A stretch of 64,000 bases of DNA from an uncultured Clostridia bacterium (GCA_948467395.1 CAOKDX010000005.1:1-64000); one strand, 5' to 3'. Shown: positions 24,126-33,441, counted from the stretch's first letter. The notes: generated by a model from the letters alone, not told the origin. Translations and numbers: made by a program.

Positions 24126-25667
24126 ATGCTGCAAGTAAAAGATGTGAGCATAACCTACAAAAAGGATTTGAGGGTATTGATTTCCCAGCTGTCTTTTGTG
24201 CTGAATCCGGGAGATAAGGCAGCACTGATCGGGGAGGAGGGAAATGGCAAATCGACGCTGATGAAGCTGATCTATGACGAGGGGATGGTGGAGGATTATA
24301 CTGAATTCTCCGGCGAGATCATACGGAATGGCAGTGTGCAGGGCTATCTTAAACAGGAACTGGACAACAGAGATAAGGAAATGTCAGTGTATGAGTTTAT
24401 GGAACAGGAACCGGCCTTTTATGACATGGATGCAAAGGAACTGGCGGGGCTGGCAGGTAAACTTGGTCTCTCTGTGGAACTGCTTTATTCGGATCAGAGA
24501 GTTGGAACCTTGTCCGGCGGTGAGAAGGTAAAGCTGCAGATGATACGCATTCTCTGCCGGCGGCCGGATGTGTTATTGCTGGATGAGCCATCCAATGACA
24601 TCGATCTGGAGACGCTGGAGTGGCTGGAGCGGTTTGTGAATCGGTGGGAGGGGGTGGTATTATTTATCTCCCACGACGAGACTTTTTTGGAAAGGACGGC
24701 AAACCGGATCATCCATCTGGAGATGCTTAAGAAGAAGAGAGATCCACGGCATACTATCTGCAATACGGGATACACGGAGTATATAGAAATGCGGGGGAAC
24801 CGGCTGGAAAAACAGGAGCAGCTGGCACGGAAGGAGATGAGCGAATACCGGGCAAAGCTGGAACGGTTCCGTTGTATCCAGCAGAAGGTGGAGCACCAGC
24901 AGAGCAGCATCTCGCGCCAGGATCCCCATGGCGGCAGGCTTTTGAAAAAGAAAATGAAGGCGGTAAAATCCATGGAACATCGCTTTGAAAAGGATGCTGC
25001 CGATATGACGGAGATGCCGGAGACAGAGGAAGCGATACTGTTTCGGTTTCACGGAGATCATGGAATCCCACAGGGAAAGACCGTGCTGGAGGTGAAAGAT
25101 GGGAAACTGACGGCAGGGGGACGCGTGCTGGCAGAACATATAGAATTACAGATAAGAGGTCCCCGGAAGGTTTGCATTATCGGCAAAAATGGTGTGGGCA
25201 AGACGACGATGCTGAAAAGGATTGCCGGACAATTGCTGGAAAGAGAGGATATAAAGGCCGCCTATATGCCGCAGGACTACAAGGATAGAATGGACTTTGA
25301 CAGTACACCGGTGGCATTTTTAACGAAGTCAGGGGATAAGGAGGAACAGACGAAGATCCGTACATTTCTGGGGAGTTTAAAATATACGGCGGAGGAGATG
25401 GAACATCCCATCCGGGAATTGTCCGGAGGACAAAAGGCTAAATTATTTTTGCTGGACATCAGCATGAATGGGGCGAATGTACTTGTTCTGGACGAACCCA
25501 CAAGGAATTTCTCACCGCTGTCCAATCCGGTGATACGACAGATGCTGAAGGAATTTGACGGAGCCATCATCAGTGTGTCCCATGACCGGAAATATATATC
25601 GGAGGTGTGTGATACAGTATATGAACTGACAGGAGAGGGATGCAGAAAAATTGAATGGAATGGGTAA
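24126..25667 (+). CDS. ABC-F family ATPase
   Basis: The product of about 513 residues has two ATP-binding domains in one chain, with Walker A GEEGNGKST and GKNGVGKTT, signatures TLSGGEKVKLQ and ELSGGQKAKLF, and no membrane segment. A charged linker joins the domains, and the second Walker B region reads LDEPTRNFSPLSNP. ABC-F proteins act on ribosomes: some protect them from antibiotics, others regulate translation. The NFSPLSNP variant occurs in the antibiotic-type branch, but resistance cannot be claimed. I chose ATG 24126, after GAGGAGTGAGGCGT. Confidence 0.88.
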   Translation: MLQVKDVSITYKKDLRVLISQLSFVLNPGDKAALIGEEGNGKSTLMKLIYDEGMVEDYTEFSGEIIRNGSVQGYLKQELDNRDKEMSVYEFMEQEPAFYDMDAKELAGLAGKLGLSVELLYSDQRVGTLSGGEKVKLQMIRILCRRPDVLLLDEPSNDIDLETLEWLERFVNRWEGVVLFISHDETFLERTANRIIHLEMLKKKRDPRHTICNTGYTEYIEMRGNRLEKQEQLARKEMSEYRAKLERFRCIQQKVEHQQSSISRQDPHGGRLLKKKMKAVKSMEHRFEKDAADMTEMPETEEAILFRFHGDHGIPQGKTVLEVKDGKLTAGGRVLAEHIELQIRGPRKVCIIGKNGVGKTTMLKRIAGQLLEREDIKAAYMPQDYKDRMDFDSTPVAFLTKSGDKEEQTKIRTFLGSLKYTAEEMEHPIRELSGGQKAKLFLLDISMNGANVLVLDEPTRNFSPLSNPVIRQMLKEFDGAIISVSHDRKYISEVCDTVYELTGEGCRKIEWNG

Positions 25668-25740
25668 CAGAAACATATTGTTTACAACTATCAGATAGCA
25701 TTATACTATGCATTTAAAAAAATAAAGGGGGTGCTATGGT

Positions 25741-27162
25741 ATGATAAAGAAAGGGTTAAGCATTCTGATGATTTTCGCGCTGGTTTTTGTATTGGGTTCC
25801 TGTGGCAATGATAATGGGAAATCCGAGGAAAACAAATCAGGGCAGGAGAAGGAGGAGAGAGGGGTATTAAGTCAGTTTGCGGAGGACAATGGAACGATCT
25901 GGAAGGAATCCTGGACTGTGGAGACAGCGGGCGGGGATTCTGTGTCTGTGGATGTCAACGCTGATATTACGGTGCCAAAGCTCAGTCGGATGTCAACGGT
26001 GGAAGTGACAAAATACGAATTTAATCAGGAGAACAAGAAGAAGGTGGCAGAGGCAGTCTTTGGTGAAGAAATTTATTATGGAGAGGAAGAAAAGCTGCCT
26101 GGATTTGAGTTGGAAAAGCTGTTGGAGCAGGAAAGGAAGGATCAGCAGGAAAGAGAGGAGGAATATGAGGATGGCAGTGACAAGAAACTGCAAAAAGGCA
26201 GAGAAAGGATTAAAAAATATGAGGAAATGATGCGGAATGCTCCGAATGATTATGTAAAATTGAAGAAAGATGATTTTCAAGGGGAGCGCTTTATCGGAGA
26301 GCGGAATGGGATTCAATTCAGCCTTACTTTTGATGAAGATGAGACAGATCTGCCGGAACTGTCTGAGCATATGGAAATATCAGTTTCTCCACTGGAGCAG
26401 GAGGATATATTTCCTGAAAAAGCCAGGAAAAAGAATGCCTTTGTTTCCTATCTGCCGGGAGACATGATAGGAGACGGGGAAGAGTTAAAAAATGAATGTG
26501 CTGTGCCAAGGGAAGATGCAGAGAGGCAGGCGAAAGATTTTATACAGAAAATGGGATTTTCTGATCTGATCTTGAGAGAGACGAACAATCTTGTGTGGGC
26601 GGTATCTGAAAATGGAAAGAGGGATGAGAGGACCCTTTTTGCAGACGGCTGGACATTTGATTTTGTGGCTGGAACAGACGGCGTTGCCTTTGACAGCTTT
26701 GGGGTAGAGGGGGACAGCGTCTATCGCATTGGAGAAGAGGAATATCCCGCCGCAAAGAAATATTCATTGAATTGCAATATGCATGTATTTGTGACAGAGC
26801 GGGGCGTGATCGAGGCTGTATATTTCAGTCCGGTGGAATCGCAGACAGTAACGCCGGGGGTGAAGCTGCTTTCCCTAAAGGATATAAAAGAAATCGTGAA
26901 AAACAATATGCAGGAATATGCGCAGTTCTATATCGACAAAGGAAAAAAGAAGGTGGGATCCATTCGGTTTAACTATTTGGAATTGGTTTACTACCGGCTG
27001 GATGATCCTGACAATGAGAATCGGTTCACTTACATTCCGGCGTGGCGGCTTCGCAAGAATGGAGACCAGCAATTGTATTTTATCGTAAATGCCATGGATG
27101 GCAGCGTGATCAGGGATTGGGAATCAACGTGGAGGCTTTCTGCGGACTGGAGATTTTCTTAG
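25741..27162 (+). CDS. Large secreted lipoprotein, unknown function
   Basis: The 473-residue product has a lipoprotein signal (ILMIFALVFVLGSC, Cys about 21), a charged low-complexity part with QEREEEYEDG, and a C-terminal half with aromatic-rich beta-type segments (FTYIPAWRLRKNG, YFIVNAMDGSVIRDW). No domain was identified with confidence; it resembles DUF6034-type Firmicute lipoproteins, but only weakly. It stands alone after the ABC-F gene. Its start has AAGGGGGTGCTATGGT upstream. Confidence 0.6.
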   Translation: MIKKGLSILMIFALVFVLGSCGNDNGKSEENKSGQEKEERGVLSQFAEDNGTIWKESWTVETAGGDSVSVDVNADITVPKLSRMSTVEVTKYEFNQENKKKVAEAVFGEEIYYGEEEKLPGFELEKLLEQERKDQQEREEEYEDGSDKKLQKGRERIKKYEEMMRNAPNDYVKLKKDDFQGERFIGERNGIQFSLTFDEDETDLPELSEHMEISVSPLEQEDIFPEKARKKNAFVSYLPGDMIGDGEELKNECAVPREDAERQAKDFIQKMGFSDLILRETNNLVWAVSENGKRDERTLFADGWTFDFVAGTDGVAFDSFGVEGDSVYRIGEEEYPAAKKYSLNCNMHVFVTERGVIEAVYFSPVESQTVTPGVKLLSLKDIKEIVKNNMQEYAQFYIDKGKKKVGSIRFNYLELVYYRLDDPDNENRFTYIPAWRLRKNGDQQLYFIVNAMDGSVIRDWESTWRLSADWRFS

Positions 27163-27282
27163 CATTTAAAGCCGTCGCTGAATGATAGGGAGAGAAGGAG
27201 AAACCATAAAAAAGTCAAGACCATATCTGGGCGACATGATATACTGACAGTACATCATGATGTAGCAGAGAGGAAGAAATAA

Positions 27283-27600
27283 ATGAGCTATTCAACCATG
27301 ACACATGCACTGATCAGCTATGTGGAAGGTCATCTGGGAGACCTGGATCTGAAAAAAATGTCAGACAGTTTTGGCTTTTCTGAAGTCTATCTGCGGGAGC
27401 TTTTTGTAAAAAATGTGAAAAAGATTTTTGGAATGTCTCCCAGCCAGTTTCGGCGGAAGAGGTCTCTGATCGGCAGAAAACAGTTGGATACAGGTGTGTT
27501 TGGGTTGGAATGGCTCACCAGGAAAGAGAAAAGGAGCGAGACTAATTTGAAACAGGACAATGAACACACGATATTATATGGTATCCGGAAAATCCAATGA
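27283..27600 (+). CDS. Short AraC-type helix-turn-helix protein
   Basis: The 105-residue product contains one AraC/XylS helix-turn-helix (about 20-55: LDLKKMSDSFGFSEVYLRELF and GMSPSQFRRKR) rather than the usual pair, so it could be a fragment or a minimal regulator. It has an AGAGAGGAAGAAATAA leader. Its 3' end overlaps the next frame by 41 bases; a frameshift joining both cannot be excluded. Confidence 0.55.
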   Translation: MSYSTMTHALISYVEGHLGDLDLKKMSDSFGFSEVYLRELFVKNVKKIFGMSPSQFRRKRSLIGRKQLDTGVFGLEWLTRKEKRSETNLKQDNEHTILYGIRKIQ

Positions 27601-27859
27601 AATCTATCAGTATGAAGCCGCCGGTGATGTTCTTGTGGGCTGGAATTTCTTCCAGGACGATCCTGAGTTTGCATCGGCGGTCAGCACGATGGACAATGGC
27701 TATTTTAAGTGCGGTGCATGGTGGGAGAACACGGACACCCAGGCAGCCTATGATGCCTGGAAAACGATGCTGCTGGATGAAAAATGGTTTGTTTCTTTTA
27801 GTGTAACTTGTTATGGTCAGCAAATCGCAGCCAGGATTCCCGCAGATTGTCTTCAATAA
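27560..27859 (+). CDS. Unknown small protein downstream of AraC-like gene
   Basis: The 99-residue frame overlaps the AraC-type gene and runs into the tail of the convergent lipoprotein gene by 62 bases. Its sequence (GDVLVGWNFFQDDPEFASAV, YFKCGAWWENTDTQAAYDAW) is protein-like but matches no family I know. It may be the detached effector part of the AraC-like protein or a separate gene. Confidence 0.4.
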   Translation: MNTRYYMVSGKSNEIYQYEAAGDVLVGWNFFQDDPEFASAVSTMDNGYFKCGAWWENTDTQAAYDAWKTMLLDEKWFVSFSVTCYGQQIAARIPADCLQ

Positions 27860-29012
27860 GATCATGATCAGGATGTATCAAACCACCTCCATAGGATTCG
27901 ATACGGTATGTATGCCATGCTTCTTCTGGTATTTTGCTGCTGTATGTGCTGATCTCCTTATCTTTTGTATTCCATTTTCGGGGTTCGGGATCGGATTCTT
28001 CATAGATACACCATTTTTTGGTAGTCTGGTTTTCAATGATCACTTCAACCTGTTGGTTATTGTCCAGGTCTGTGGCGGCGTATCGGATATTGTTTTTGCT
28101 ATTTCCTCCGCCCAGATCAAATATAAATTCATCCAGTGAGATGCTCAGGGAAACAAACTGATGGAGAAATTCATCAGTGAGTTCCCGCTCCCTGTCCGAA
28201 CGGTAATTGTCACGGAGCATAAATTGTTTCCAGAGAGTGTGCTCCATATCAAAGCCCCATACCTCTCCAGCTTCTTTTTTGGAGATAGGAGTTTTGGAAA
28301 AATACATTGTTTTCTTTTGCAAATCAGAATATTTCTTTGTAATATCGCTGAGGCTGCATTCGCTGCCCTGTGTGTCAAAATAATGAAATTTATTATCTTT
28401 ACTCGCGTCAAATGTCTGTCTGCCAATCCTTTGAAAAGTCACGCCGGAACCATTCGGTATCATATCCAGCCAGTCAGCATCGGCGTCACTCTGTGATACA
28501 AAAAGTGTATCCTGGACAATATAATGGTACTGGTTAAGGGTTGAATCATAATAACAGTCCACTTTGTTGTAACCTTCAAAGATTTCCAGTAAGGACTCTT
28601 CCCGGGGGATCTCCCCGTTCATTGTCCATTTCTGCAGTTTTTCATCCTTTGTTACTTCGTAAATAGAGGGGCCGTGCTGTTTTTCCTCGGCAGATACGAC
28701 AATCTCCAGATAGCCATCCTGATCCAGGTCCATCAGGGAATAATAAGGTCCAGCGATGGATGCCCCGTCGGCAGTTTCGTCATAGCGTGTTTCTTCTTTA
28801 TGCCAGACATCTTCATTTCTCACAATGGTGCAAATCTGGTCATGGATCTGGGGAACCGGTTCCCTTTCTGACACTGCAGTACCACTGGTATTCTCTGTTA
28901 CCGTGGATAGCTGTTTTGTATTGTTTCCACACGCCGTCAAAAGTAACAGGGCGGTAAAGAAAACAAGAAAATATTTGGTCTGGTATATTATGTTCCTGTC
29001 GGATAATGTCAT
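27798..29012 (-). CDS. Lipoprotein with calcium-loop-like repeats, unknown function
   Basis: The product of about 404 residues has a lipoprotein signal (VFFTALLLLTAC, Cys near 28) and two DxDxDG/DLDxD-type loops: SLMDLDQDGYLEIVV and AATDLDNNQQVEVII. These resemble FG-GAP-like or EF-hand calcium loops found in secreted Firmicute proteins. The start at 29012 follows AAGGTGGGATCCGCT. It overlaps the convergent small gene at its 3' end and has its own promoter at 29067-29095. Function unknown. Confidence 0.6.
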   Translation of the reverse strand: MTLSDRNIIYQTKYFLVFFTALLLLTACGNNTKQLSTVTENTSGTAVSEREPVPQIHDQICTIVRNEDVWHKEETRYDETADGASIAGPYYSLMDLDQDGYLEIVVSAEEKQHGPSIYEVTKDEKLQKWTMNGEIPREESLLEIFEGYNKVDCYYDSTLNQYHYIVQDTLFVSQSDADADWLDMIPNGSGVTFQRIGRQTFDASKDNKFHYFDTQGSECSLSDITKKYSDLQKKTMYFSKTPISKKEAGEVWGFDMEHTLWKQFMLRDNYRSDRERELTDEFLHQFVSLSISLDEFIFDLGGGNSKNNIRYAATDLDNNQQVEVIIENQTTKKWCIYEESDPEPRKWNTKDKEISTYSSKIPEEAWHTYRIESYGGGLIHPDHDLIEDNLRESWLRFADHNKLH

Positions 29013-29066
29013 AGCGGATCCCACCTTCCATATGAGCAGCTCAACAGTGCCAATGATATAATTAAA

Positions 29067-29095
29067 AGTATACTACGATTCCGCTTGTGGCGCAA
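29067..29095 (-). promoter_or_regulatory. Promoter of the lipoprotein gene at 27798-29012
   Basis: On the minus strand TTGCGC (29095-29090) and TATACT (29072-29067) are 17 bases apart, about 55 bases before the start codon. Confidence 0.6.
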
Positions 29096-29102
29096 GAATC
29101 AC

Positions 29103-30578
29103 TTACTCTTTCATATCCGGCAGTTTTGAGTCAGATCTGGTCCAACATATCCATTTTTGCTCTTTATCGCTGTTCAGAAATGAAAAGTATGCTCCGTTTA
29201 TTATAAAATTTTCTTCGCTGGAAGATATAACGGTCCCCAGATGATCCGTTTTGCCGGTAGATAGTTCCTCCTGCATGATTTTATTGTGGTCGAGATAAGT
29301 AAGAGAATCATCGGATGAGATAATGATAAATACATTGCTTTTTTCTGCCAGAATTGAGAGCTCCCCGGTTTTACCAGAGATTTTATAGGCAATGGATTTT
29401 TTGAGCTTCCTGTCTTCAATTCCCAAAATCGCTTCCCGGATTCTGGCAATACCATAGATATCATTACCATTCTGGTATTCATTGATTTCGCAGTTATACC
29501 CGGATAATCCTTTTTCCTGCAGCATGAGTTTCACACATTCTCTCCATCGAGACTGCTCTGTCTGTTCTGCGGTTTCTCGGGCATCTATGGTATAGCAGTC
29601 AGTCCCCTGGTAAAAGGGGAGTACAGGGTTAGAGGAGAAATATTTTCCGTGATCATATAATTTCAAATCACCAATCTGACAGATTCCATTGCCATCTGAC
29701 TTACATCTGATGGGTTCGCCTGTTTCAAAGTCAGCTTCCGGAAGATATTTATTTACGGGAAAACTGAAAGGGGTTTCTGCCATGAAGTCATCCGCAGATA
29801 ACAGATTATCGGTAAAAAGGAGCAGGACTCCGTTCTGGCAGCCGATACGGTCTATAGATTTCATTTTCCTGCGGGCAATAATATTCCCGGCATAGTCGGT
29901 CTTTACGATAAAACAACCAAGATCGTCTTCTCCCATTACATAAAAGTGCTGATTTCCCAGAGCGATCTGTTCGGGGCAAATTCCCCAAAAAGCTTCGGCA
30001 TACTTTTTTTTCTTACCGCTTTTTCTGTTCCGGATTACCACAGAGTCATTGTCATTGATCCACCCCTCATAAGAGCCGTTACATGTATAATCACCTCCAG
30101 AGGAGATGATTACCGCTGTGTTTTCATAAGCACCGGGAACTATAGTCATATATACATAGCTACATGAAAGAATAATATCAAGAAGAAGGATTCCGGCCGT
30201 GAACAGGGCGGGAACTCTTTTTTTCCTAATTATAAAAGAGCAGAGAAGCGAACCAAGAATGAGAAATATACTGAGTGCGAGCCAGATCATAAAAAATAAC
30301 CACGTTACCAGAAAGCCTTCCTTATCTGACGCTACATTCCATTGATAAAGATAACAGGAAAAAATAATTTCTGTTCCGGAAAGGATCAAAAATATAATGT
30401 CCCACAGAATCATGATTTTTATTTTCCCAGCCAGCATAAAATTAAGACTGATGGGTAAGGGTGTCAGCAGAATAACCAGTACGTCAGAGATAAAACCCCC
30501 TTGGAAGGATAGTAAACCTGCCAATGCCGGAATGATGTTACAGAGCAGCAATAAGAATGTCTTTTTCTTATCTTTCAT
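29103..30578 (-). CDS. Membrane protein with large extracellular C-terminal domain
   Basis: The 491-residue product has about five hydrophobic helices in the first 160 residues, then a soluble part of about 330 residues. This part contains beta-rich, sensor-like sequence with repeated YxxGxDC-type segments (FYQGTDCYTIDARETAEQTE, ISSDDSLTYLDHNKIMQ) but no domain I recognise. Its start has GGAGG about 13 bases upstream. It is read from its own promoter (30651-30623). The two-part layout suits a membrane-anchored receptor or a transport accessory protein; no function is known. Confidence 0.55.
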   Translation of the reverse strand: MKDKKKTFLLLLCNIIPALAGLLSFQGGFISDVLVILLTPLPISLNFMLAGKIKIMILWDIIFLILSGTEIIFSCYLYQWNVASDKEGFLVTWLFFMIWLALSIFLILGSLLCSFIIRKKRVPALFTAGILLLDIILSCSYVYMTIVPGAYENTAVIISSGGDYTCNGSYEGWINDNDSVVIRNRKSGKKKKYAEAFWGICPEQIALGNQHFYVMGEDDLGCFIVKTDYAGNIIARRKMKSIDRIGCQNGVLLLFTDNLLSADDFMAETPFSFPVNKYLPEADFETGEPIRCKSDGNGICQIGDLKLYDHGKYFSSNPVLPFYQGTDCYTIDARETAEQTEQSRWRECVKLMLQEKGLSGYNCEINEYQNGNDIYGIARIREAILGIEDRKLKKSIAYKISGKTGELSILAEKSNVFIIISSDDSLTYLDHNKIMQEELSTGKTDHLGTVISSSEENFIINGAYFSFLNSDKEQKWICWTRSDSKLPDMKE

Positions 30579-30622
30579 TTGAAATGATTTACCTCCCCAT
30601 TGTTTATTATCGCTGTAACTAT

Positions 30623-30651
30623 AGTATACTATGGAAATTCTGCCAGTGCAA
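30623..30651 (-). promoter_or_regulatory. Promoter of the gene at 29103-30578
   Basis: On the minus strand TTGCAC (30651-30646) and TATACT (30628-30623) are 17 bases apart. Confidence 0.65.
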
Positions 30652-30685
30652 TAAAGAGGAGCTGAAATTACAGAAGATTATTTCA

Positions 30686-30714
30686 TTGAGGGACAGGCAA
30701 TATAATGTTATAAT
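30686..30714 (+). promoter_or_regulatory. Promoter of the O-acetyltransferase gene
   Basis: TTGAGG (30686-30691) and TATAAT (30709-30714) are 17 bases apart, about 85 bases upstream of the start codon. Confidence 0.55.
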
Positions 30715-30798
30715 AGGAGGGAGCACATATCAGAATGAGTTGGAAAGATGAATAAAAATAATAAATAATGAAAAAGGAAACAGGAATGGAGGATCAGA

Positions 30799-31404
30799 AT
30801 GAGTGATATGAAGGCGAGGATGCATACGGGTGAGCTGTATCTTCCGGGAGATGAGGAAATAATGAGGGAACAGATGGTTTATCAGGACAGGCTTTGTGAC
30901 TACAATATGACAAAACCATCCGAAACAGAGAAAAGGAGGAAGCTGCTTCAGGGTATGCTGGGGGACTGTGGGGAAGGGGTATATATTGAGGCGCCATTCT
31001 ATGCCAATTTTGGCGGACATCATTGTCATTTTGGCAATATGGTTTACGCAAATTATCATTTGACCTGTGTGGATGATTCTCATATCTATATTGGCGATTA
31101 TACGATGATTGGACCGAATGTAACCATTGCCACGGCGGCCCATCCGATTCTGCCGGAATTGCGTGAGAAGATGTATCAGTATAATATGCCGGTACATATC
31201 GGAAGAAACTGCTGGATTGGTGCCGGTGCGGTTATTATGCCGGGGGTGACCATAGGTGAGGATACCGTGATCGGCGCCGGAAGTGTGGTGACAAAGGATA
31301 TTCCCGCAGGTGTTGTGGCAGTGGGAAATCCATGCCGGATTATGCGGGAAATCAACGAACGTGACAAAGAATTCTATTATAAGGACAGAAAGATCATGCT
31401 GTGA
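30799..31404 (+). CDS. maa: Maltose/galactoside O-acetyltransferase-like hexapeptide enzyme
   Basis: The 201-residue product is a left-handed beta-helix acetyltransferase: an N-terminal helical domain (about 5-55), then hexapeptide repeats with the catalytic histidine in TAAHPILPE, and the conserved GAGAVIMPGVTIGEDTVIGAGSVVTKDIPAG end. It transfers acetyl from acetyl-CoA to sugar hydroxyls, probably as a detoxifying activity. Start is after GGAGGATCAGA. It is followed by a GNAT gene in the same direction. Confidence 0.85.
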   Translation: MSDMKARMHTGELYLPGDEEIMREQMVYQDRLCDYNMTKPSETEKRRKLLQGMLGDCGEGVYIEAPFYANFGGHHCHFGNMVYANYHLTCVDDSHIYIGDYTMIGPNVTIATAAHPILPELREKMYQYNMPVHIGRNCWIGAGAVIMPGVTIGEDTVIGAGSVVTKDIPAGVVAVGNPCRIMREINERDKEFYYKDRKIML

Positions 31405-31466
31405 GAGGAGTTTGGACACGGCAGCATCAGAACCTCTCTATTCTTACTTCGGGAGGAAAGAATATC

Positions 31467-32015
31467 ATGACAAATAATAAGAATAACATACAATATAGGG
31501 AATTATGTGAAAATGAGATAAACAGGAAATTATTCTGTCATTTTATCCGTCATCAGGAAGTCACGGACTGCTGGCGCAGGGAAAACGGGAAATGGGTAAT
31601 GAAAAGCGATCCCTTTATCGATGACTGGTCTGAGGATGATTATAGATTTCTGGTGGAGTGTCTGAGGAGGACTATTACTACAGGAGGCTTTGTCTGCGGT
31701 GCTTTTTGGGACGGCCGGCTCAAGGGGTTTGTCTCTGTAGAGGCCGAATTGTTTGGCGGGGAACAGAGATATCTGGATCTCTCAGCTCTTCATGTGTCTG
31801 AGGACAAGAGGGGGAACGGTGTGGGAAAGATCCTTTTCTCTTTGGCAAAGGAGTGGGCAGGGAGAAGAGGGGCCGGAAAGCTGTATATTTCGGCTCATTC
31901 GGCGGTGGAAAGCCAGGCTTTTTATAAAGCCATGGGCTGCCAGGAGGCAGAGGTTTATAACCAGAGGCATGTGGAAGAGGAGCCGTATGACTGTCAGCTG
32001 GAATGTCAGATATAG
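31467..32015 (+). CDS. GNAT acetyltransferase
   Basis: The product of about 182 residues has the acetyl-CoA-binding core of the GNAT fold, with LSALHVSEDKRGNGVGKILF (motif A, R/G-x-x-G-x-G/A), AKEWAGRRGAGKLYISAHSAVES and FYKAMGCQEAE near the end. The ATG at 31467 is preferred because CGGGAGGAAAGAATATC is directly upstream. Substrate unknown; it lies after the sugar O-acetyltransferase gene, probably in the same transcript. Confidence 0.75.
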   Translation: MTNNKNNIQYRELCENEINRKLFCHFIRHQEVTDCWRRENGKWVMKSDPFIDDWSEDDYRFLVECLRRTITTGGFVCGAFWDGRLKGFVSVEAELFGGEQRYLDLSALHVSEDKRGNGVGKILFSLAKEWAGRRGAGKLYISAHSAVESQAFYKAMGCQEAEVYNQRHVEEEPYDCQLECQI

Positions 32016-32046
32016 TAGAGGATTTTTGGGTACATTTTGTAATATT

Positions 32047-32075
32047 TTGACAAAAAGTGTGAAATACGGTATTGT
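32047..32075 (+). promoter_or_regulatory. Promoter of eda
   Basis: TTGACA (32047-32052) and TATTGT (32070-32075) are 17 bases apart. A leader of roughly 155 bases separates it from the gene. Confidence 0.7.
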
Positions 32076-32175
32076 AAACAAAAAAACAACTAACTATGAC
32101 ACTGCGATTGATTTAATCTGCCATGCTGGGGTTGAGAAATCCGACAAAAAGAGGTATGATATCAGTAGAGATCAG

Positions 32176-32215
32176 GCAGCTCCAGTATGGGTTTAAATCT
32201 GTGCACTGGAGCTGC
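32176..32215 (+). other. Stem-loop in the eda leader
   Basis: Arms GCAGCTCCAGT (32176-32186) and ACTGGAGCTGC (32205-32215) are perfectly paired over 11 bases with an 18-base loop, ending 3 bases before the GGGGAGG site. It could tune translation or transcript stability of eda; no T-run follows it. Confidence 0.6.
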
Positions 32216-32235
32216 TGCAGGGGAGGAATCAGTTT

Positions 32236-32892
32236 ATGAACAAGATTATGGAGCGAATTGCCGAAACAGGGATTATTCCTGTTGTGACGGTGGACAGCCC
32301 GGAGCAGGGTGTCAGTATAATGAATGCGTTGAGAGAGGGAGGTCTTCCGGCGGCAGAGATCACATTCCGCACAAAGGCAGCAGCAGAATCGATCTGCGTT
32401 ATGAAGGAGGCGTGCCCAGAGGCGTTACTTGGTGCGGGGACGGTACTCACCATCGAACAGGTGGAGCAGGCATTGGCGGCAGGGGCAGCATTTATCGTGA
32501 GCCCGGGAAGTACAAAGGAAGTGATCGAATACTGCGTGGAAAAAGGAGTATCTGTTATTCCTGGATGTATGACACCCAGTGACATCCAGCTTGCCCTGTC
32601 CTGCGGTCTGGAGATCGTCAAGTTTTTTCCGGCAGAGGCAGCAGGCGGACTGAAATTGTTAAAAGCCATGTCAGCACCCTATCCCAATGTTAGGTTTATG
32701 CCGACGGGCGGCATTTCCTTACAAAATGTATCCCAGTATCTTTCTTTTCCTAAAGTAATGTGCTGCGGGGGGAGCTGGATCACGGAACCTGCAAAACAAG
32801 GAGATTATAAGAAAGTGGCAGAGACGGCCAGGGAGGCTGTTTTACTTGTCCAGAAAATACGGAATGAAAAGGTGGGTCATACAATATCATAA
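32236..32892 (+). CDS. eda: KDPG aldolase
   Basis: The 218-residue TIM-barrel enzyme cleaves 2-keto-3-deoxy-6-phosphogluconate to pyruvate and glyceraldehyde-3-phosphate. The catalytic base region AEITFRT (E41), Schiff-base lysine K129 in IVKFFPAE, and MPTGGI phosphate loop are all present. The gene stands alone, without sugar-acid kinase or dehydratase genes nearby. Start follows GGGGAGGAATCAGTTT. Its 3' end overlaps the convergent ACT protein gene by 16 bases. Confidence 0.92.
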   Translation: MNKIMERIAETGIIPVVTVDSPEQGVSIMNALREGGLPAAEITFRTKAAAESICVMKEACPEALLGAGTVLTIEQVEQALAAGAAFIVSPGSTKEVIEYCVEKGVSVIPGCMTPSDIQLALSCGLEIVKFFPAEAAGGLKLLKAMSAPYPNVRFMPTGGISLQNVSQYLSFPKVMCCGGSWITEPAKQGDYKKVAETAREAVLLVQKIRNEKVGHTIS

Positions 32893-33242
32893 CCAGCTTC
32901 TTCCAGTACCATCGCTGCTTTCAGAATATTTTCTTTCTTAACAAGAATATAATCTGTATGAAAGGTTGAGATAACAAAGATACCAATTTCGTTTTCTGCC
33001 AACAGGGCAGATATTCCGGCAAGGACTCCGATCAGCGAAAAGTCAAGAGTTCCCTCGACCCGCAATGCTTTCCAGTCATCTTCCCGTTCGATTGTATTAT
33101 CCGGCGCATATTTCGTGGGACAGACCAGAGAGCTTTCTTCCTCTGTTTTGGCAGTAAAGAAATAGTTCTGGTGTAAATCAATTTTTGAGTAATCTTTTAC
33201 TTTACATATCGAAAAGTCGTATTGTAGTTTTTTTAGCTTCAT
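32877..33242 (-). CDS. ACT-domain protein
   Basis: The 121-residue product has ACT-type segments: TLDFSLIGVLAGISALLAENEIGIFVISTFHTDYILV near the C-terminus, and an N-terminal region with a lysine-rich beta start. ACT domains bind amino acids and regulate metabolism; this short form with no enzyme attached (CASTOR/ACT_7-like) is common in Firmicutes. Start at 33242 has AAAGGAATACTTCATA. It overlaps the eda end. Confidence 0.7.
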   Translation of the reverse strand: MKLKKLQYDFSICKVKDYSKIDLHQNYFFTAKTEEESSLVCPTKYAPDNTIEREDDWKALRVEGTLDFSLIGVLAGISALLAENEIGIFVISTFHTDYILVKKENILKAAMVLEEAGYDIV

Positions 33243-33339
33243 TATGAAGTATTCCTTTCTAATGGTTTTATAAAGATTATATAGAATTTATTGTGAACAG
33301 TCAAATATGGTACAATAAACAGAAACCAGGGAGGTTTAT

Positions 33340-33402
33340 ATGGACAAAGATAAGAGGGCATGGGTACGTCATTATTTTTCGCAGGTAAGATGGCATAAAT
33401 AG
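33340..33402 (+). CDS. Possible 20-residue peptide ORF
   Basis: A clean GGGAGGTTTAT site precedes an ATG opening a 20-codon frame: MDKDKRAWVRHYFSQVRWHK, rich in basic and aromatic residues. It lies between a gene-free region and the YjbR-like gene. It could be a leader peptide, a small secreted or toxic peptide, or the start of a lost gene. Confidence 0.35.
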   Translation: MDKDKRAWVRHYFSQVRWHK

Positions 33403-33441
33403 AAGGATAGATTACAGTACCATGGAAGGGAGACTGGGAAT

